Shown here: in pieces, positions 1 through 8,125 of the stretch | Position numbering within the stretch: the first letter of the stretch is position 1 | Layout: every line of letters starts with the position of its first letter | From: Diaphorobacter sp. HDW4A | GTDB lineage: Bacteria; Pseudomonadota; Gammaproteobacteria; Burkholderiales; Burkholderiaceae_C | Assembly: GCF_011305995.1 (NCBI RefSeq) | Contig: NZ_CP049910.1 | Location: forward strand, 1,302,001-1,366,000 | Direction: 5' to 3' | Length of the DNA stretch: 64,000 nt | The notes under the pieces: generated by a model | The model's database searches: none | Told to the model about the DNA's origin: nothing | The model's input: only the letters and a program-made list of their open reading frames with translations | Translations under genes and position numbers: made by a program

Positions 1-503
1 CCACGTTGGTGGACATCGAGGGCGTGGCTGGCTCGGAGTACGGCGACAAACTGATCGGCAGCGCTGGCAACGATTGGATCGAAGGTCGTGGAGGCAACGA
101 CACGATCGTCATCGCAAGCGGTGGCAAGGACACACGGGCTTACCACGAACTGAACGCAAGCGATGCGGTGGGTGGCAATGGCAGCGACGTGGTCACTGGC
201 TTCAAGGTGGGCTCGTGGGAAGCGATGACTGGCACGGATCGAATCGATCTGAGCGAGCTGTTGCAAGGCTATTCAACCATCACAGGCGGCGACTCAGCAG
301 CGATGTACATCGATGGTGTTGCGACCATCAACGCGGGAGACACTATCTCCAAGTACCTGAAGGTGAACACCACCGCAGCGGGTAGCGAGATTCAGGTGGA
401 TGCCCATGGCGATGGAGTCGACTATACGACGGTGGTGACGCTGACCGGCGTGCAAACCGATCTGGCAACAATGCTGGCAAACCATCAGATCACACTGATC
501 TGA
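1..503 (+). CDS. RTX-type secreted protein, C-terminal fragment
   Basis: This is the 3' end of a gene that begins before the window; the frame is open from base 3. The fragment opens with nonapeptide-like calcium-binding repeats (GSAGNDWIEGRGGNDTI) of the RTX/haemolysin type. About 110 residues follow that resemble the VCA0849-type type I secretion C-terminal target domain, ending in a hydrophobic tail (NHQITLI). The family is exported in one step by an ABC-HlyD-TolC machine, and the repeats fold on binding calcium outside the cell. No type I exporter genes lie downstream in the window. The passenger domain (adhesin, protease or other) lies upstream and cannot be judged. A TTG at 6 could be taken for a start, but the frame is open to the window edge, so the gene is treated as truncated. 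Confidence 0.85.
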   Translation, partial: TLVDIEGVAGSEYGDKLIGSAGNDWIEGRGGNDTIVIASGGKDTRAYHELNASDAVGGNGSDVVTGFKVGSWEAMTGTDRIDLSELLQGYSTITGGDSAAMYIDGVATINAGDTISKYLKVNTTAAGSEIQVDAHGDGVDYTTVVTLTGVQTDLATMLANHQITLI

Positions 504-586
504 TCCATGACTGGCAGACCGTGTTGCTGCTTCGGTGGCAGCACGGGATCTTCACCAATTGGAGCGTGTCTTTGGGGACGCTCAAC

Positions 587-618
587 AAAAAACGCCCGGC
601 ATCACGTCGGGAGTTTTT
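587..618 (+). terminator. Rho-independent terminator of the RTX gene
   Basis: An A-run at 587-592 is followed by the hairpin CCCGGC-ATCAC-GTCGGG and a T-run at 614-618. It lies 84 bases after the RTX stop codon. The rest of 504-787 shows no gene. Confidence 0.75.
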
Positions 619-787
619 CATTGAATGAGGCCGTGATCCAAAGATTCTGCCCGTTCGGTGAAGCCAGAATCGACTGCAGACGATGGAGTGGCTCCGCGTT
701 GCCGATTCCGTTCGAGTGAACAGCAGTCAGCAGCGACGATTCAACAGGTCGTTACCGTCGGAGGTATGCTTGATGTGAGCGCTTGAG

Positions 788-1105
788 TCAATTCTCCAAA
801 GGAGACTTTGACTCGGAAGGTGGTGCAATGGGCGTTTCAGTGCCATCGATGGCAATCAGGACACCAGACGATGCGGCATCGATTTCAATCCTGGCTCCCA
901 TGAAGCGATCTCGGCGTGGGGTTATGCGCGCATCGGGAAAGGCCACCATTCCCACCTGTTGCAGCGCCAGCAGGCGATCCGCTTGCGCGGGCGACAATAC
1001 GATCTTCTGCGGATAGGCGTCGCCATGAGCCTGCCAATGGGCACGCAGAGCATGGACGACGTTCATGTAAATGTCTGACATGTCCGAAGTGTAGTCGCCA
1101 CGCAT
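788..1105 (-). CDS. small hypothetical protein
   Basis: This frame encodes up to 105 residues and I do not recognise the family. The sequence reads as a soluble protein with an amphipathic N-terminal half (ALRAHWQAHGDAYPQKIVL, then a segment rich in Ala, Leu and Gln) and a short beta-like C-terminal half. An ATG at 1081 would give 97 residues starting MSDIYM and is equally likely, since neither start has a clear ribosome binding site. It lies downstream of, and on the same strand as, the Rrf2-type regulator at 1270-1830, with a gap of about 165 bases, so the two could be co-transcribed. No signal peptide or membrane segment is visible. The opposite strand here shows only weaker overlapping frames. 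Confidence 0.5.
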   Translation of the reverse strand: MRGDYTSDMSDIYMNVVHALRAHWQAHGDAYPQKIVLSPAQADRLLALQQVGMVAFPDARITPRRDRFMGARIEIDAASSGVLIAIDGTETPIAPPSESKSPLEN

Positions 1106-1269
1106 TGGCGTCGCACGAAGAATGTCTTGAGCCCGGATTGGAATTGTTCGAGTGCGAGATCGTACGCGTGCAAGCTGACGGCGCAGAAATGTGCCAAGAC
1201 CACGGAACTCCAGCTACAAGGGGCTGAGCTATGGTCTTGGCGTTGGCTTGGCGACAAGCCATCAGGCTA

Positions 1270-1830
1270 TCAAGAGCGAAGCCCCGCAGCGGCCAGAGCA
1301 AATACGGAGTTGGGCACGTTCTGAGCCGGAAACTGCGTCTTGGCTGCGGATCGACCCTTCAAGCGCTTGACGGCTGAACTCAGTCGGGCCGACGAATTTC
1401 TGGGTATGTCAACCGATTGGCTGCTTTGTTGGGCAACCAGATCGGCTACGGTGACGGATTGCAGATAGTCCAGTACACGAGAGTGGAAGCTGGTCCAGAG
1501 CTCTGCGGTCATCTTGCCTGAGGGCGAGTCTTCGCGTACGTTGTTTCCCGCGTCGTCGGCTTCTTCGTTCATTGCGCGGTCAGAAGCCTTCACGATGTCG
1601 GCGACGGAGACTTCGTCAGCCGGGCGTGCCAGCGTATAACCGCCGCCCGGGCCACGAATGCTGCGCACGAGGCCGGCACGGCGCAATGCGCTGAAGATGT
1701 CTTCAAGATAGGACAGCGAAATGCCTTGTCGCGCGCTGATGCTGGGAAGCGCCACCGGGTGTCCGTGAGAGCGAGAAGCAAGATCGGTGATGGCGGTGAC
1801 CGCCATTTTTCCGCGAGTGGTGAGGCGCAT
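1270..1830 (-). CDS. Rrf2/IscR-type transcriptional regulator lacking Fe-S cysteines
   Basis: A 186-residue protein with a clear IscR-like winged helix: MRLTTRGKMAVTAITDLA at the N-terminus, a recognition helix region ISLSYLEDIF and the wing GLVRSIRGPGGGYTLARP. IscR normally follows the wing with three cysteines and a histidine that hold a [2Fe-2S] cluster. Here the matching stretch (SDRAMNEEADDAGNNVREDS) has no cysteine, and none occurs elsewhere in the protein. It therefore cannot bind the cluster in the known way and probably acts as an apo-type regulator or senses something else. The start is fixed by AAGGAG eight bases before the ATG; the frame extends further upstream but without a ribosome site. 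No isc or suf gene is nearby. Confidence 0.85.
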   Translation of the reverse strand: MRLTTRGKMAVTAITDLASRSHGHPVALPSISARQGISLSYLEDIFSALRRAGLVRSIRGPGGGYTLARPADEVSVADIVKASDRAMNEEADDAGNNVREDSPSGKMTAELWTSFHSRVLDYLQSVTVADLVAQQSSQSVDIPRNSSARLSSAVKRLKGRSAAKTQFPAQNVPNSVFALAAAGLRS

Positions 1831-2120
1831 GGTGGGCTCCTTGGAGTGGTCCGACGCTTGTGATGTCGGGCCGAAATTCTGGTTTTCAAATGCGGGTGGA
1901 GCGCGCTGGAATAGGCCGCGCTTCGAGTGCATCGATTGGAGTGTTGGGAGAGGCTGGCCTGAACGATGAAATCCGTTCGCGCTGGGCTCCACTTGAGAGA
2001 AGCCACGGACAGATCAGGTCGCTGAAATGCTTTTCGGTGGAGCCGTCAGAAGAAGGTCTGGCGCACGAGTCTGGCCATTCTGTGACCACAACGGATGTGC
2101 GAGTGCTCTGGCCGAAAGCG

Positions 2121-2516
2121 TCAGGCCAGCGAGGGTGTCACTCGTGGAGGTTTGGGTCTGCGCTTGAGCGAGGGGGAATGCGGCGGAATCAATCGCTCTA
2201 CGTTCATGCGCACGCGCAATGCGGTTTCTGTATGCAATGGATCGGGGGGGCTGAGCAGATCAGGCAGATCAACAGCCAGATCGTCGAGCGCTTGCAGCAG
2301 TAGCTCGGTGCCAACTGCGGGCAGTTCTGTTCGAGGGGTGGAGTTGGTGCTGCTCTGCGCCTCACGCACTTCGTGAACGTGAACAACCGTAGTTTGGGTG
2401 GCAATGCTGACCGCGATGGAACTTTGAGGCGCGCCGTAGGCTGCCGTGCAATGTGCCGACGCTCCAAAGGCAAGAACAAAGTACGCGCTGAGTAGCGCAA
2501 TAACCCACCGTAGCAT
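2121..2516 (-). CDS. hypothetical secreted protein
   Basis: A 131-residue protein with an N-terminal signal peptide (MLRWVIALLSAYFVLAFGASA, probable cleavage after ASA). The mature part is small and has no recognised domain; it contains HVHEV and ends in a basic, proline-rich tail (SLKRRPKPPRV). The frame continues further upstream to 2573, but only the ATG at 2516 gives a sensible signal sequence. Its size and export resemble small periplasmic proteins that accompany metal-efflux genes in betaproteobacteria, but no such genes are present and I assign no function. It lies between the Rrf2 regulator and psd, on the same strand as both. About 290 bases upstream of the regulator (1831-2120) show no gene. 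Confidence 0.5.
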   Translation of the reverse strand: MLRWVIALLSAYFVLAFGASAHCTAAYGAPQSSIAVSIATQTTVVHVHEVREAQSSTNSTPRTELPAVGTELLLQALDDLAVDLPDLLSPPDPLHTETALRVRMNVERLIPPHSPSLKRRPKPPRVTPSLA

Positions 2517-2695
2517 ATGGATGGAATTATACGCAATTGAGCATCGGGTCTGCTCCTCGGGTTTCCGGCACATTTTGATAATGATGCCGAAACCCTGTGC
2601 CTATGTGTGATTTATTGCTACTAAATAAGAAGCAATGGAAACGTTTTAGTCGGAGAAAAGGGGGCTGAACGTGGTGCTGGGTACACCATCCGATC

Positions 2696-3535
2696 TCAGC
2701 TCGCCATTGCCTCACCAAGGCGAACGGGGCGCGCCGCAACCCAGTCGTTCTGGAATTGCACGGCCCCGGGTTCAAACAGCAGCACTACGGTGGAACCTAA
2801 TAAAAAGCGTCCCATCTCATCGCCCTTGTGCAGATTTACGGGTTTGTTGGAGTAGTCCCAGCTGCGCACCTTACCGGGGCGCGGTGGATTGACAAGACCG
2901 TGCCAGACGGTCGCCATGCTTCCCACGATGGTGGCTCCCACTAATACCAATGCCATTTGGCCCAGCGGTGTGTCGAACAAGCAGACCACGCGCTCGTTGC
3001 GAGCGAACAGGCCGGGCACGCCGCGAGCCGTTGCTGGATTGACCGAAAAAAGATCGCCCGGAACATGGATCATGCGGGTCAACCTGCCATCGCAGGGCAT
3101 GTGGATGCGATGGTAGTCTCTGGGGCTTAGATAAATGGTCGCAAAGCTGCCATTGGTGAACGGCTTGGCCAGTGCCGAATCGCCGCCGAGCAAAGCGGTG
3201 GTCGAGTACGAGTGTCCCTTGGCCTGAAAAATCTGATCTTCGGCGATCGGCCCGAGCTGGCTGATGGCTCCGTCTACCGGCGAAATGGCCTTGGCATCAG
3301 CAAGCGGGCGGGAGCCTGCGCGCAATTCGCGTGTGAAGAAATCGTTGAAGGTGGCGTAGCTTGTGATGTCCTGGTTGGCGGCTTCGCTCATGTTGACCTT
3401 GTAGCGCTGCACAAACCAGCGAATGACCGAGGTGGTCAGACCTCCGGCGCGCTTGGAGGCCAGTTGCCCCATCAAAGTCGTCAGCGCTTGCTTGGGCAGC
3501 AGGTACTGGGCGAGAACGGCAAGTCGATCTGACAC
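2696..3535 (-). CDS. psd: phosphatidylserine decarboxylase
   Basis: Converts phosphatidylserine to phosphatidylethanolamine at the inner membrane, the last step of PE synthesis. The protein matches the proteobacterial type I family end to end: [13 protein letters not shown] near the start, [37 protein letters not shown], and [20 protein letters not shown]. The LGST motif near residue 247 is the self-cleavage site whose serine becomes the pyruvoyl cofactor. I chose the GTG at 3535 because family homology begins at [12 protein letters not shown] and AAGGA lies about ten bases upstream. The frame runs on to an ATG at 3760, which would add 75 residues unlike Psd and would run into the divergent HPP-CBS gene. 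About 279 residues is normal for short betaproteobacterial versions. Confidence 0.93.
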   Translation of the reverse strand: MSDRLAVLAQYLLPKQALTTLMGQLASKRAGGLTTSVIRWFVQRYKVNMSEAANQDITSYATFNDFFTRELRAGSRPLADAKAISPVDGAISQLGPIAEDQIFQAKGHSYSTTALLGGDSALAKPFTNGSFATIYLSPRDYHRIHMPCDGRLTRMIHVPGDLFSVNPATARGVPGLFARNERVVCLFDTPLGQMALVLVGATIVGSMATVWHGLVNPPRPGKVRSWDYSNKPVNLHKGDEMGRFLLGSTVVLLFEPGAVQFQNDWVAARPVRLGEAMAS

Positions 3536-3758
3536 GTGGGTTGCATCCTTTTTTGTAGCAAGCCATTCTACTGGGGGAGTGGCCTTGCACGGGAATATGC
3601 CATCCTCGGGCTGAGCGGCGTCATGGTAGTTGCAATGGTTGACTTGTGGCGCTGTGTTGATCTCAGGCAAGATAATGGTCTGACAGGCGCTGGCTTGGGA
3701 GGTGCTTGTATCTCCTGCTTTGAATGACTGGCCAGCGCGCAGTGCCTTCATCCTATCC

Positions 3759-4967
3759 ATGACGAGCGTTCCCCCAACTCAGCCCACATCGGCATCAGCC
3801 CGTACTCCAGAAACGGGCCCACTCAGCGAGGGTAGCCGTCTCTCGGCGGCCGACTGGCTGCGTCGTTTCTGGCCAGCACCCCTGTCCATCGATCGCAAGG
3901 AGCGTGTGCGCATGCTCGGAGGCATCACCCTGTGTGTTGGCTCGATTGCGGCCATCGCCCAGTTATGGGGGCTGCTGCATCCACCCGGCCTCTGGATGGT
4001 GGCATCGCTGGCGGCCAGTTCCGTTCTGGTGATCGCATTGCCATCGAGTCCACTGGCCCAGCCGTGGTCGGTGTTTGGTGGCAGCGTGATGTCGGCCGCT
4101 GTTGGCGTGTTGATTGCACAACTGGTGCCACAATTGGTGCTTGCGGCTGTGGTGGCCGTGGGGGCTGCGGTGGCGTTGATGTTGATGTTGCGCTGTCTTC
4201 ACCCGCCAGGTGCGTCACTCGCATTGCTTGCGGTGCTGGAGCCAGCCACGCATACCGGTCGATATCTGGGTTTCGTGCTGTTCGATGTAGTGCTGCTGTT
4301 GATCGTCGGCATTGTGTACAACCGTATGACAGGCCGTGCCTATCCGCCCCCCAAATTGGCGGAGTCCGTGTCAAAGGCCGCATCGCAGGGAAAGCCCAGT
4401 CCGTTCATTGAGGCTGATCTCGATGCGGCCCTCAAGAGTCACAACGGCGTGATCGACATCAGTCGCAGCGATTTGGAAAGCCTTTTGCAGCATGCGGCCA
4501 AGGCCGCTTTTCAGCGCACTCTGGGCGACCTGCGCTGCGATGCAATCATGTCATCGCCCGTGCACGCCATCAAGGAAGACGCGTCGCTCAGCGAGGGGTG
4601 GGAGCTGATGCAGGAGCAGTCGGTGAAGGCGTTGCCGGTGATTGACGAAAACCAGACTGTCATTGGCATCGTCACCACCACCGATCTGCTTCATCAACAA
4701 TTCGCTCAGGAGCAGGGCGAAGGATTGGGGTGGAAGTTGCGGGCACTTATTCCGTGGCGCGGTGCAAAGAAGGCGCAGACTATCGGCTCGTTGATGTCCT
4801 CGCCGGTGCAGGTTGCACGCATCGATCAGCACGTCATGGATTTGGTGCCTATGTTTTCTGCCAAGGGCCGACGGCATGTTCCCATCGTGAATGATGAAAA
4901 CCGGCTGGTGGGAATCATCAGCCAGACCGATGTGATCAAGACACTGGCAAACGCGCTCGCTGCTTGA
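3759..4967 (+). CDS. HPP-family membrane protein with two CBS domains
   Basis: A 402-residue integral membrane protein. Residues 50-190 form the four-helix HPP domain with HPP signatures at 74-76 (LLHPPG) and 148-150 (CLHPPGAS). Residues 258-312 and 342-398 are CBS domains ([12 protein letters not shown]...IVTTTDLL and [12 protein letters not shown]...IISQTDVI), which usually bind adenine nucleotides and gate a partner domain. Some HPP proteins are linked to nitrite or other anion transport, but the substrate here is unknown. The ATG at 3759 opens a typical soluble N-terminus; an upstream in-frame start would lie inside psd leader sequence. It is divergent from psd and is followed by an intergenic stretch leading to infA. 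Confidence 0.85.
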   Translation: MTSVPPTQPTSASARTPETGPLSEGSRLSAADWLRRFWPAPLSIDRKERVRMLGGITLCVGSIAAIAQLWGLLHPPGLWMVASLAASSVLVIALPSSPLAQPWSVFGGSVMSAAVGVLIAQLVPQLVLAAVVAVGAAVALMLMLRCLHPPGASLALLAVLEPATHTGRYLGFVLFDVVLLLIVGIVYNRMTGRAYPPPKLAESVSKAASQGKPSPFIEADLDAALKSHNGVIDISRSDLESLLQHAAKAAFQRTLGDLRCDAIMSSPVHAIKEDASLSEGWELMQEQSVKALPVIDENQTVIGIVTTTDLLHQQFAQEQGEGLGWKLRALIPWRGAKKAQTIGSLMSSPVQVARIDQHVMDLVPMFSAKGRRHVPIVNDENRLVGIISQTDVIKTLANALAA

Positions 4968-5022
4968 AAACCCGTTGGCATGTTTGTCGACGACAGTGCG
5001 GATCGCGCAAACATGGGCTCCG

Positions 5023-5052
5023 ATGACGTGATGATGCCGTCCGAGTTACAAT
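5023..5052 (+). promoter_or_regulatory. candidate sigma-70 promoter for infA
   Basis: A -35-like ATGACG (5023-5028) and a -10 TACAAT (5047-5052) are separated by 18 bases. They lie 210 bases upstream of the infA ATG, so the message would have a long 5' leader. The assignment rests on consensus matching only. Confidence 0.35.
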
Positions 5053-5262
5053 AATGGGCTAACCCTTTAGCGATTGCCTTTTCATGCCGCCCCCTTCATT
5101 GGAGCGGAGTTCCTCAAGATGGATTGAATTGGCGCTCCAAGCGGTGACTTTCCAGCCCATGTGACTACGCCTCATGCCTCAGACAAGCAAAGGCCGTGGC
5201 GAGCTCTGGGGCTGTCGAAAGTGTGTGCAACTGCCACATATTCTGTATTTTTGAGATCGAAC

Positions 5263-5526
5263 ATGGCTAAAGAAGAACTCATTGAGATGCAGGGAAGCGT
5301 CACGGAAGTTTTGCCCGACTCCCGTTTTCGCGTGACCCTGGAAAACGGGCACCAACTGATCGCCTATACCGGCGGCAAGATGCGCAAGCACCACATCCGC
5401 ATTCTGGCGGGCGACAAAGTGTCGCTTGAAATGTCCCCCTACGATCTGACCAAGGGTCGCATCACCTTCCGCCATCTGGCAGGGCGCGGGCCGGGGCCGG
5501 GGCCATCGACTGGCAACAGGCGCTGA
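5263..5526 (+). CDS. infA: translation initiation factor IF-1 (87-residue form)
   Basis: IF-1 binds the ribosomal A site during initiation and helps IF-2 and IF-3 select the initiator tRNA. The S1/OB fold is plain: [26 protein letters not shown], then [25 protein letters not shown] and [13 protein letters not shown]. The usual IF-1 is 72 residues; this one carries an extra C-terminal tail of about 15 residues rich in Gly, Pro and Arg ([14 protein letters not shown]). Betaproteobacteria often carry such a second copy outside the ribosomal protein operons, and no ribosomal gene is nearby here. The frame is open further upstream to 5161, but homology begins exactly at the ATG at 5263. A tRNA cluster containing initiator tRNA follows. 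Confidence 0.95.
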   Translation: MAKEELIEMQGSVTEVLPDSRFRVTLENGHQLIAYTGGKMRKHHIRILAGDKVSLEMSPYDLTKGRITFRHLAGRGPGPGPSTGNRR

Positions 5527-5649
5527 CTCGTTCGATGCGCGGCGGTCCATGCATGAGTGGATCGTTCATCAACGGCTGTTTCTGCGGACTGGACAATAGC
5601 TCGATGTAAAAAATTTTCTGATTTACCAAAAAGTATGCAATTTGGTGGT

Positions 5650-5655
5650 TAGAAT
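5650..5655 (+). promoter_or_regulatory. -10 region of the first tRNA-Pro
   Basis: TAGAAT sits 11 bases before the mature tRNA start, within the block TTTGGTGGTTAGAAT. Almost the same block (ATGGTGGTTAAAAT) precedes the second tRNA-Pro, so it looks conserved. No good -35 was found. Confidence 0.4.
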
Positions 5656-5666
5656 AGCAGTCTTGT

Positions 5667-5743
5667 CGGAGCGTAGCGCAGCCTGGTAGCGCATCTGCTT
5701 TGGGAGCAGAGGGTCGCGAGTTCGAATCCCGCCGCTCCGACCA
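5667..5743 (+). tRNA. tRNA-Pro (anticodon TGG)
   Basis: 77 bases including an encoded CCA. The acceptor CGGAGCG pairs with CGCTCCG, the anticodon arm CTGCT-TTGGGAG-CAG gives TGG, and the T arm is TCGCGAGTTCGAATCCC. It is identical to the copy at 6086-6162. Confidence 0.97.
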
Positions 5744-5752
5744 TTGATTCAG

Positions 5753-5784
5753 GCCCTTGAGTCGAAAAGACTCAAGGGCTTTTG
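5753..5784 (+). terminator. terminator after tRNA-Pro
   Basis: An 11-bp perfect stem (GCCCTTGAGTC / GACTCAAGGGC) with a GAAAA loop, followed by TTTTG, starts ten bases past the tRNA CCA end. Confidence 0.85.
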
Positions 5785-5860
5785 TCTCAAAAAAGGTTTG
5801 TCACACATAGAGGTGGCGGACTTTTCAGGGGCTCAGAAATGAGTGCTTGTCACAAATTAC

Positions 5861-5937
<77 letters not shown>

Positions 5938-5943
5938 AGTTGA

Positions 5944-5975
5944 AGCCCTGATTGCTGACGCAATCGGGGCTTTTG
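5944..5975 (+). terminator. terminator after tRNA-fMet
   Basis: The stem GCCCTGATTG / CAATCGGGGC (one G-T pair) with loop CTGACG is followed by TTTTG. It lies directly after the tRNA. Confidence 0.8.
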
Positions 5976-6068
5976 ACTTTTCAGGTTTGTGCATATGCCT
6001 ATCGGATCAAATTTATGGCCTTTTTCGAAAAAGTTGGAAATCCCCGAAAAAGTGGCTGAAATGGTGGT

Positions 6069-6074
6069 TAAAAT
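6069..6074 (+). promoter_or_regulatory. -10 region of the second tRNA-Pro
   Basis: TAAAAT lies 11 bases before the tRNA, in the block TGGTGGTTAAAAT shared with the first copy. No convincing -35 was found. Confidence 0.4.
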
Positions 6075-6085
6075 ATGAGTCTAGT

Positions 6086-6162
6086 CGGAGCGTAGCGCAG
6101 CCTGGTAGCGCATCTGCTTTGGGAGCAGAGGGTCGCGAGTTCGAATCCCGCCGCTCCGACCA
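6086..6162 (+). tRNA. tRNA-Pro (anticodon TGG), second copy
   Basis: Identical base for base over 77 bases to the tRNA at 5667-5743, with similar promoter sequence in front and a few shared bases (TTGAT) after the CCA. This points to a local duplication around tRNA-fMet. Confidence 0.97.
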
Positions 6163-6173
6163 TTGATAGCAAA

Positions 6174-6205
6174 GGCCCGCAGGAGTTTCTCCTGCGGGCC
6201 TTTTG
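6174..6205 (+). terminator. terminator after second tRNA-Pro
   Basis: A 12-bp perfect stem GGCCCGCAGGAG / CTCCTGCGGGCC with loop TTT is followed by TTTTGTTTTT. Confidence 0.88.
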
Positions 6206-6800
6206 TTTTTGGATCTCGTGACGTTCCCGATGTCGCATCACGACTGAGTCTGTGATCCCTTTCCTCGAAGTTCTGATACACCGCATTGATGGCCGAGGCT
6301 ATATGGCGTCCATGGAGGGGTGTTGCTAAGTGCCACTCGTGGAAATGCGATTCACCGTTGCCCACGCCATCTTGATCGGGCCAGGAGAATGGTGCGGACA
6401 GGCCCCTCTTGCGCTTGTGATGGGCTTCCAGTGCATCGCGGATGGCCTGAAGGCGCATGGGTGTGGATGAACATCTATTGACTCGATGCCACCCTTCGGT
6501 GAGGCGCCATCGTTGGCGGTGTCACGCCCTTTGCGGAGTACTGCAACGCTGGTTTCAGGGGCACCACCAAATTTCTGTGCGGCGTCTGCTAGATAGCCGT
6601 CCGTTTCATCTTCTTGTCGTGTCTGATCAATCACGCCTCAGGGGTGGCGGAGAGGCCTTGACAAAATGTACACATCTATTCCTGTGATGGTACGTTGAAC
6701 TATTCTGGTGATTTGGTCTGGGAATATGCCATTGAGAGCTGGAATTTGGAATCCAGTTTGGGTAGGAATGCGGGAGCGTCGATATTGGTAAAAATAGGCT
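6206..6800. other. non-coding stretch with a possible gene remnant
   Basis: About 600 bases without a convincing gene. On the minus strand, two overlapping frames (about 6634-6456 and 6458-6240) read in succession as hydrophilic, protein-like sequence (QKFGGAPETSVAVLRKGR, then MRLQAIRDALEAHHKRKRG), as if a frameshift had split an older gene. I do not recognise either part. Neither frame has a ribosome binding site. Confidence 0.3.
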
Positions 6801-7085
6801 TCAGACAATGTCTCGCTCGGATCGCAATCGCTTCAGAAGCGAGTGGCCTTCGTGGGTGATGACGTGAACGATGGCGACGCCTTCTACGCCTGGAGGGGGG
6901 ATGTCTGCTTCGATGAGTCGTGCCGCGCGCAGGATGCGCAGCTTGTCGATGGAAATCGAATCCGAGATGGTGGCTGGGAGACCCTGCTTGACGATGTCAA
7001 CCAATAGTTCAACCGGCATGGCGATCTTCGATGAAGTGGTTTGATGAAAATATTCTATAGCGTTCCCAAAGCTTTTCGAATTCAT
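6801..7085 (-). CDS. small hypothetical protein
   Basis: A 94-residue soluble protein starting MNSKSFGNAIEYFHQTTSSK; I do not recognise the family. It contains a helix-rich middle (PVELLVDIVKQGLPATI, IDKLRILRAARLIEAD) and ends VHVITHEGHSLLKRLRSE. The last part resembles the wing and final helix of small winged-helix proteins, where a phrase such as ITxEGxxLL is common, so it may be a DNA-binding or regulatory protein. That is an inference from local pattern only. The frame extends to 7142 but the ATG at 7085 gives the more natural N-terminus. It is transcribed divergently from the DUF1624 gene, with 141 bases between them. Base composition is lower in GC than in its neighbours. Confidence 0.45.
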   Translation of the reverse strand: MNSKSFGNAIEYFHQTTSSKIAMPVELLVDIVKQGLPATISDSISIDKLRILRAARLIEADIPPPGVEGVAIVHVITHEGHSLLKRLRSERDIV

Positions 7086-7226
7086 TGAGCAGTGTTCATT
7101 CTCACGTACCGCAAGGTGAGACACCTTCGGTGGAGTTGGCATGTGCGCCTTTGCTCATGTCGCTTGATGGCATGTGAAGGGTGGTCAAAACGCAGGATTG
7201 AAGGGCAGGCTGCGGATAATCGGACC

Positions 7227-7997
7227 ATGATTGATTCAACGACAGTTCGCGCGCGCTTCCCCAGGTACGACGTTGTGGATGCGCTTCGGGGCGCGGCCAT
7301 GGTGTGGATGACGGTCTTTCATTTCTGTTTTGACCTCTCCCATCTTGGCCTGTGGCGCCAGAATTTTCTGGTCGACCCGTTCTGGACGAATCAGCGCGTG
7401 CTGATCGTGAGCCTGTTTCTATTTTGTGCAGGTCTCGGGCAGTCGATTGCATGGGCTCAGGGGCAGGCTTGGGGGCGCTTTTGCAAACGCTGGCTCCAGA
7501 TCGTGGCGGCGGCTTTGTTGGTGAGTGCTGGCTCATACGTGATGTTTCCGCAGAGCTACATTTATTTTGGGGTGCTCCATGGGATCGCCGCGATGCTGTT
7601 GATTGTGCGGCTGACCTCGTCCTGGGGCCACTGGCTGTGGCTCACCGGGCTGCTGGCGGTGCTCTCGCCTTGGGTGGCTCAGATGTGGCTGGGCGGGGCA
7701 GGCGAGGACTGGGCCGCGCTGATGAATGGCCGTTCGCTGAACTGGCTGGGCTGGATTACCCAGAAGCCTTTTACTGAGGACTATGTGCCGATTTTCCCCT
7801 GGCTTGGGGTGATGTGGTGGGGTATGGCGGCGGGCCAGTGGCTGCAGCGCGTGCATAGCACTTGGCTGAAGGCGAAACTGCCTGCGGGGACACAATGGCT
7901 CGCGTTAATGGGACGCTGGAGCCTGAGCTATTACCTGTTGCATCAACCCATCCTTATGGGGATTCTTTCGGCGTTCGTCTGGTTGACGAAGCGTTGA
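7227..7997 (+). CDS. DUF1624 / HGSNAT-like membrane acyltransferase
   Basis: A 256-residue polytopic membrane protein beginning MIDSTTVRARFPRYDVVDALRGAAMVWMTVFHF. The phrase DALRGAAMVWM...FHFCFDL is the signature of the DUF1624 family, related to the catalytic domain of heparan-alpha-glucosaminide N-acetyltransferase, which moves acetyl groups across a membrane onto sugars. About six or seven hydrophobic segments follow, and the C-terminal part reads GRWSLSYYLLHQPILMGIL, a typical final helix of membrane acyltransferases. The acceptor in bacteria is unknown. An in-frame ATT/ATG-rich extension upstream to 7092 lacks family similarity. A hairpin terminator follows 24 bases after the stop. Confidence 0.85.
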   Translation: MIDSTTVRARFPRYDVVDALRGAAMVWMTVFHFCFDLSHLGLWRQNFLVDPFWTNQRVLIVSLFLFCAGLGQSIAWAQGQAWGRFCKRWLQIVAAALLVSAGSYVMFPQSYIYFGVLHGIAAMLLIVRLTSSWGHWLWLTGLLAVLSPWVAQMWLGGAGEDWAALMNGRSLNWLGWITQKPFTEDYVPIFPWLGVMWWGMAAGQWLQRVHSTWLKAKLPAGTQWLALMGRWSLSYYLLHQPILMGILSAFVWLTKR

Positions 7998-8020
7998 ACT
8001 GGACTGAGCTGAAGAGGGCA

Positions 8021-8056
8021 AAAACAGAACAGCCCGGCGTGTACCGGGCTGTCTTG
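8021..8056. terminator. bidirectional-looking terminator between convergent genes
   Basis: A 9-bp perfect stem ACAGCCCGG / CCGGGCTGT (8029-8037 and 8044-8052), flanked by AAAACAGA on the left and CTTG on the right. It lies between the convergent DUF1624 and parvulin genes. Confidence 0.65.
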
Positions 8057-8125
8057 TGGTCTGCAGGCATCGCTGGTGTGATGGCCTGCGATACCTGCCG
8101 TCGATTCAGATGAGGTTCAGATGAA

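Noticed and set aside
1860..2303. 147-residue plus-strand frame opposite the secreted hypothetical gene
   Set aside because: No ribosome binding site, mixed composition, and it overlaps the better-supported minus-strand gene with a signal peptide.
3536..3760. 75-residue N-terminal extension of phosphatidylserine decarboxylase to an ATG at 3760
   Set aside because: No similarity to the family, overlaps the divergent gene start, and the GTG at 3535 has a ribosome binding site exactly where homology begins.
6068..6458. Minus-strand frames across tRNA-Pro that read like proteins (containing CSQSRCATRLRYAP or RTRDPLLPKQMRY)
   Set aside because: These are well-known false translations of the antisense strand of a tRNA gene; the tRNA explains the sequence.
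6658..6690. Perfect TTGACA at 6658 as a promoter -35
   Set aside because: No -10-like hexamer lies 16-18 bases downstream and no plus-strand gene follows until 7227.
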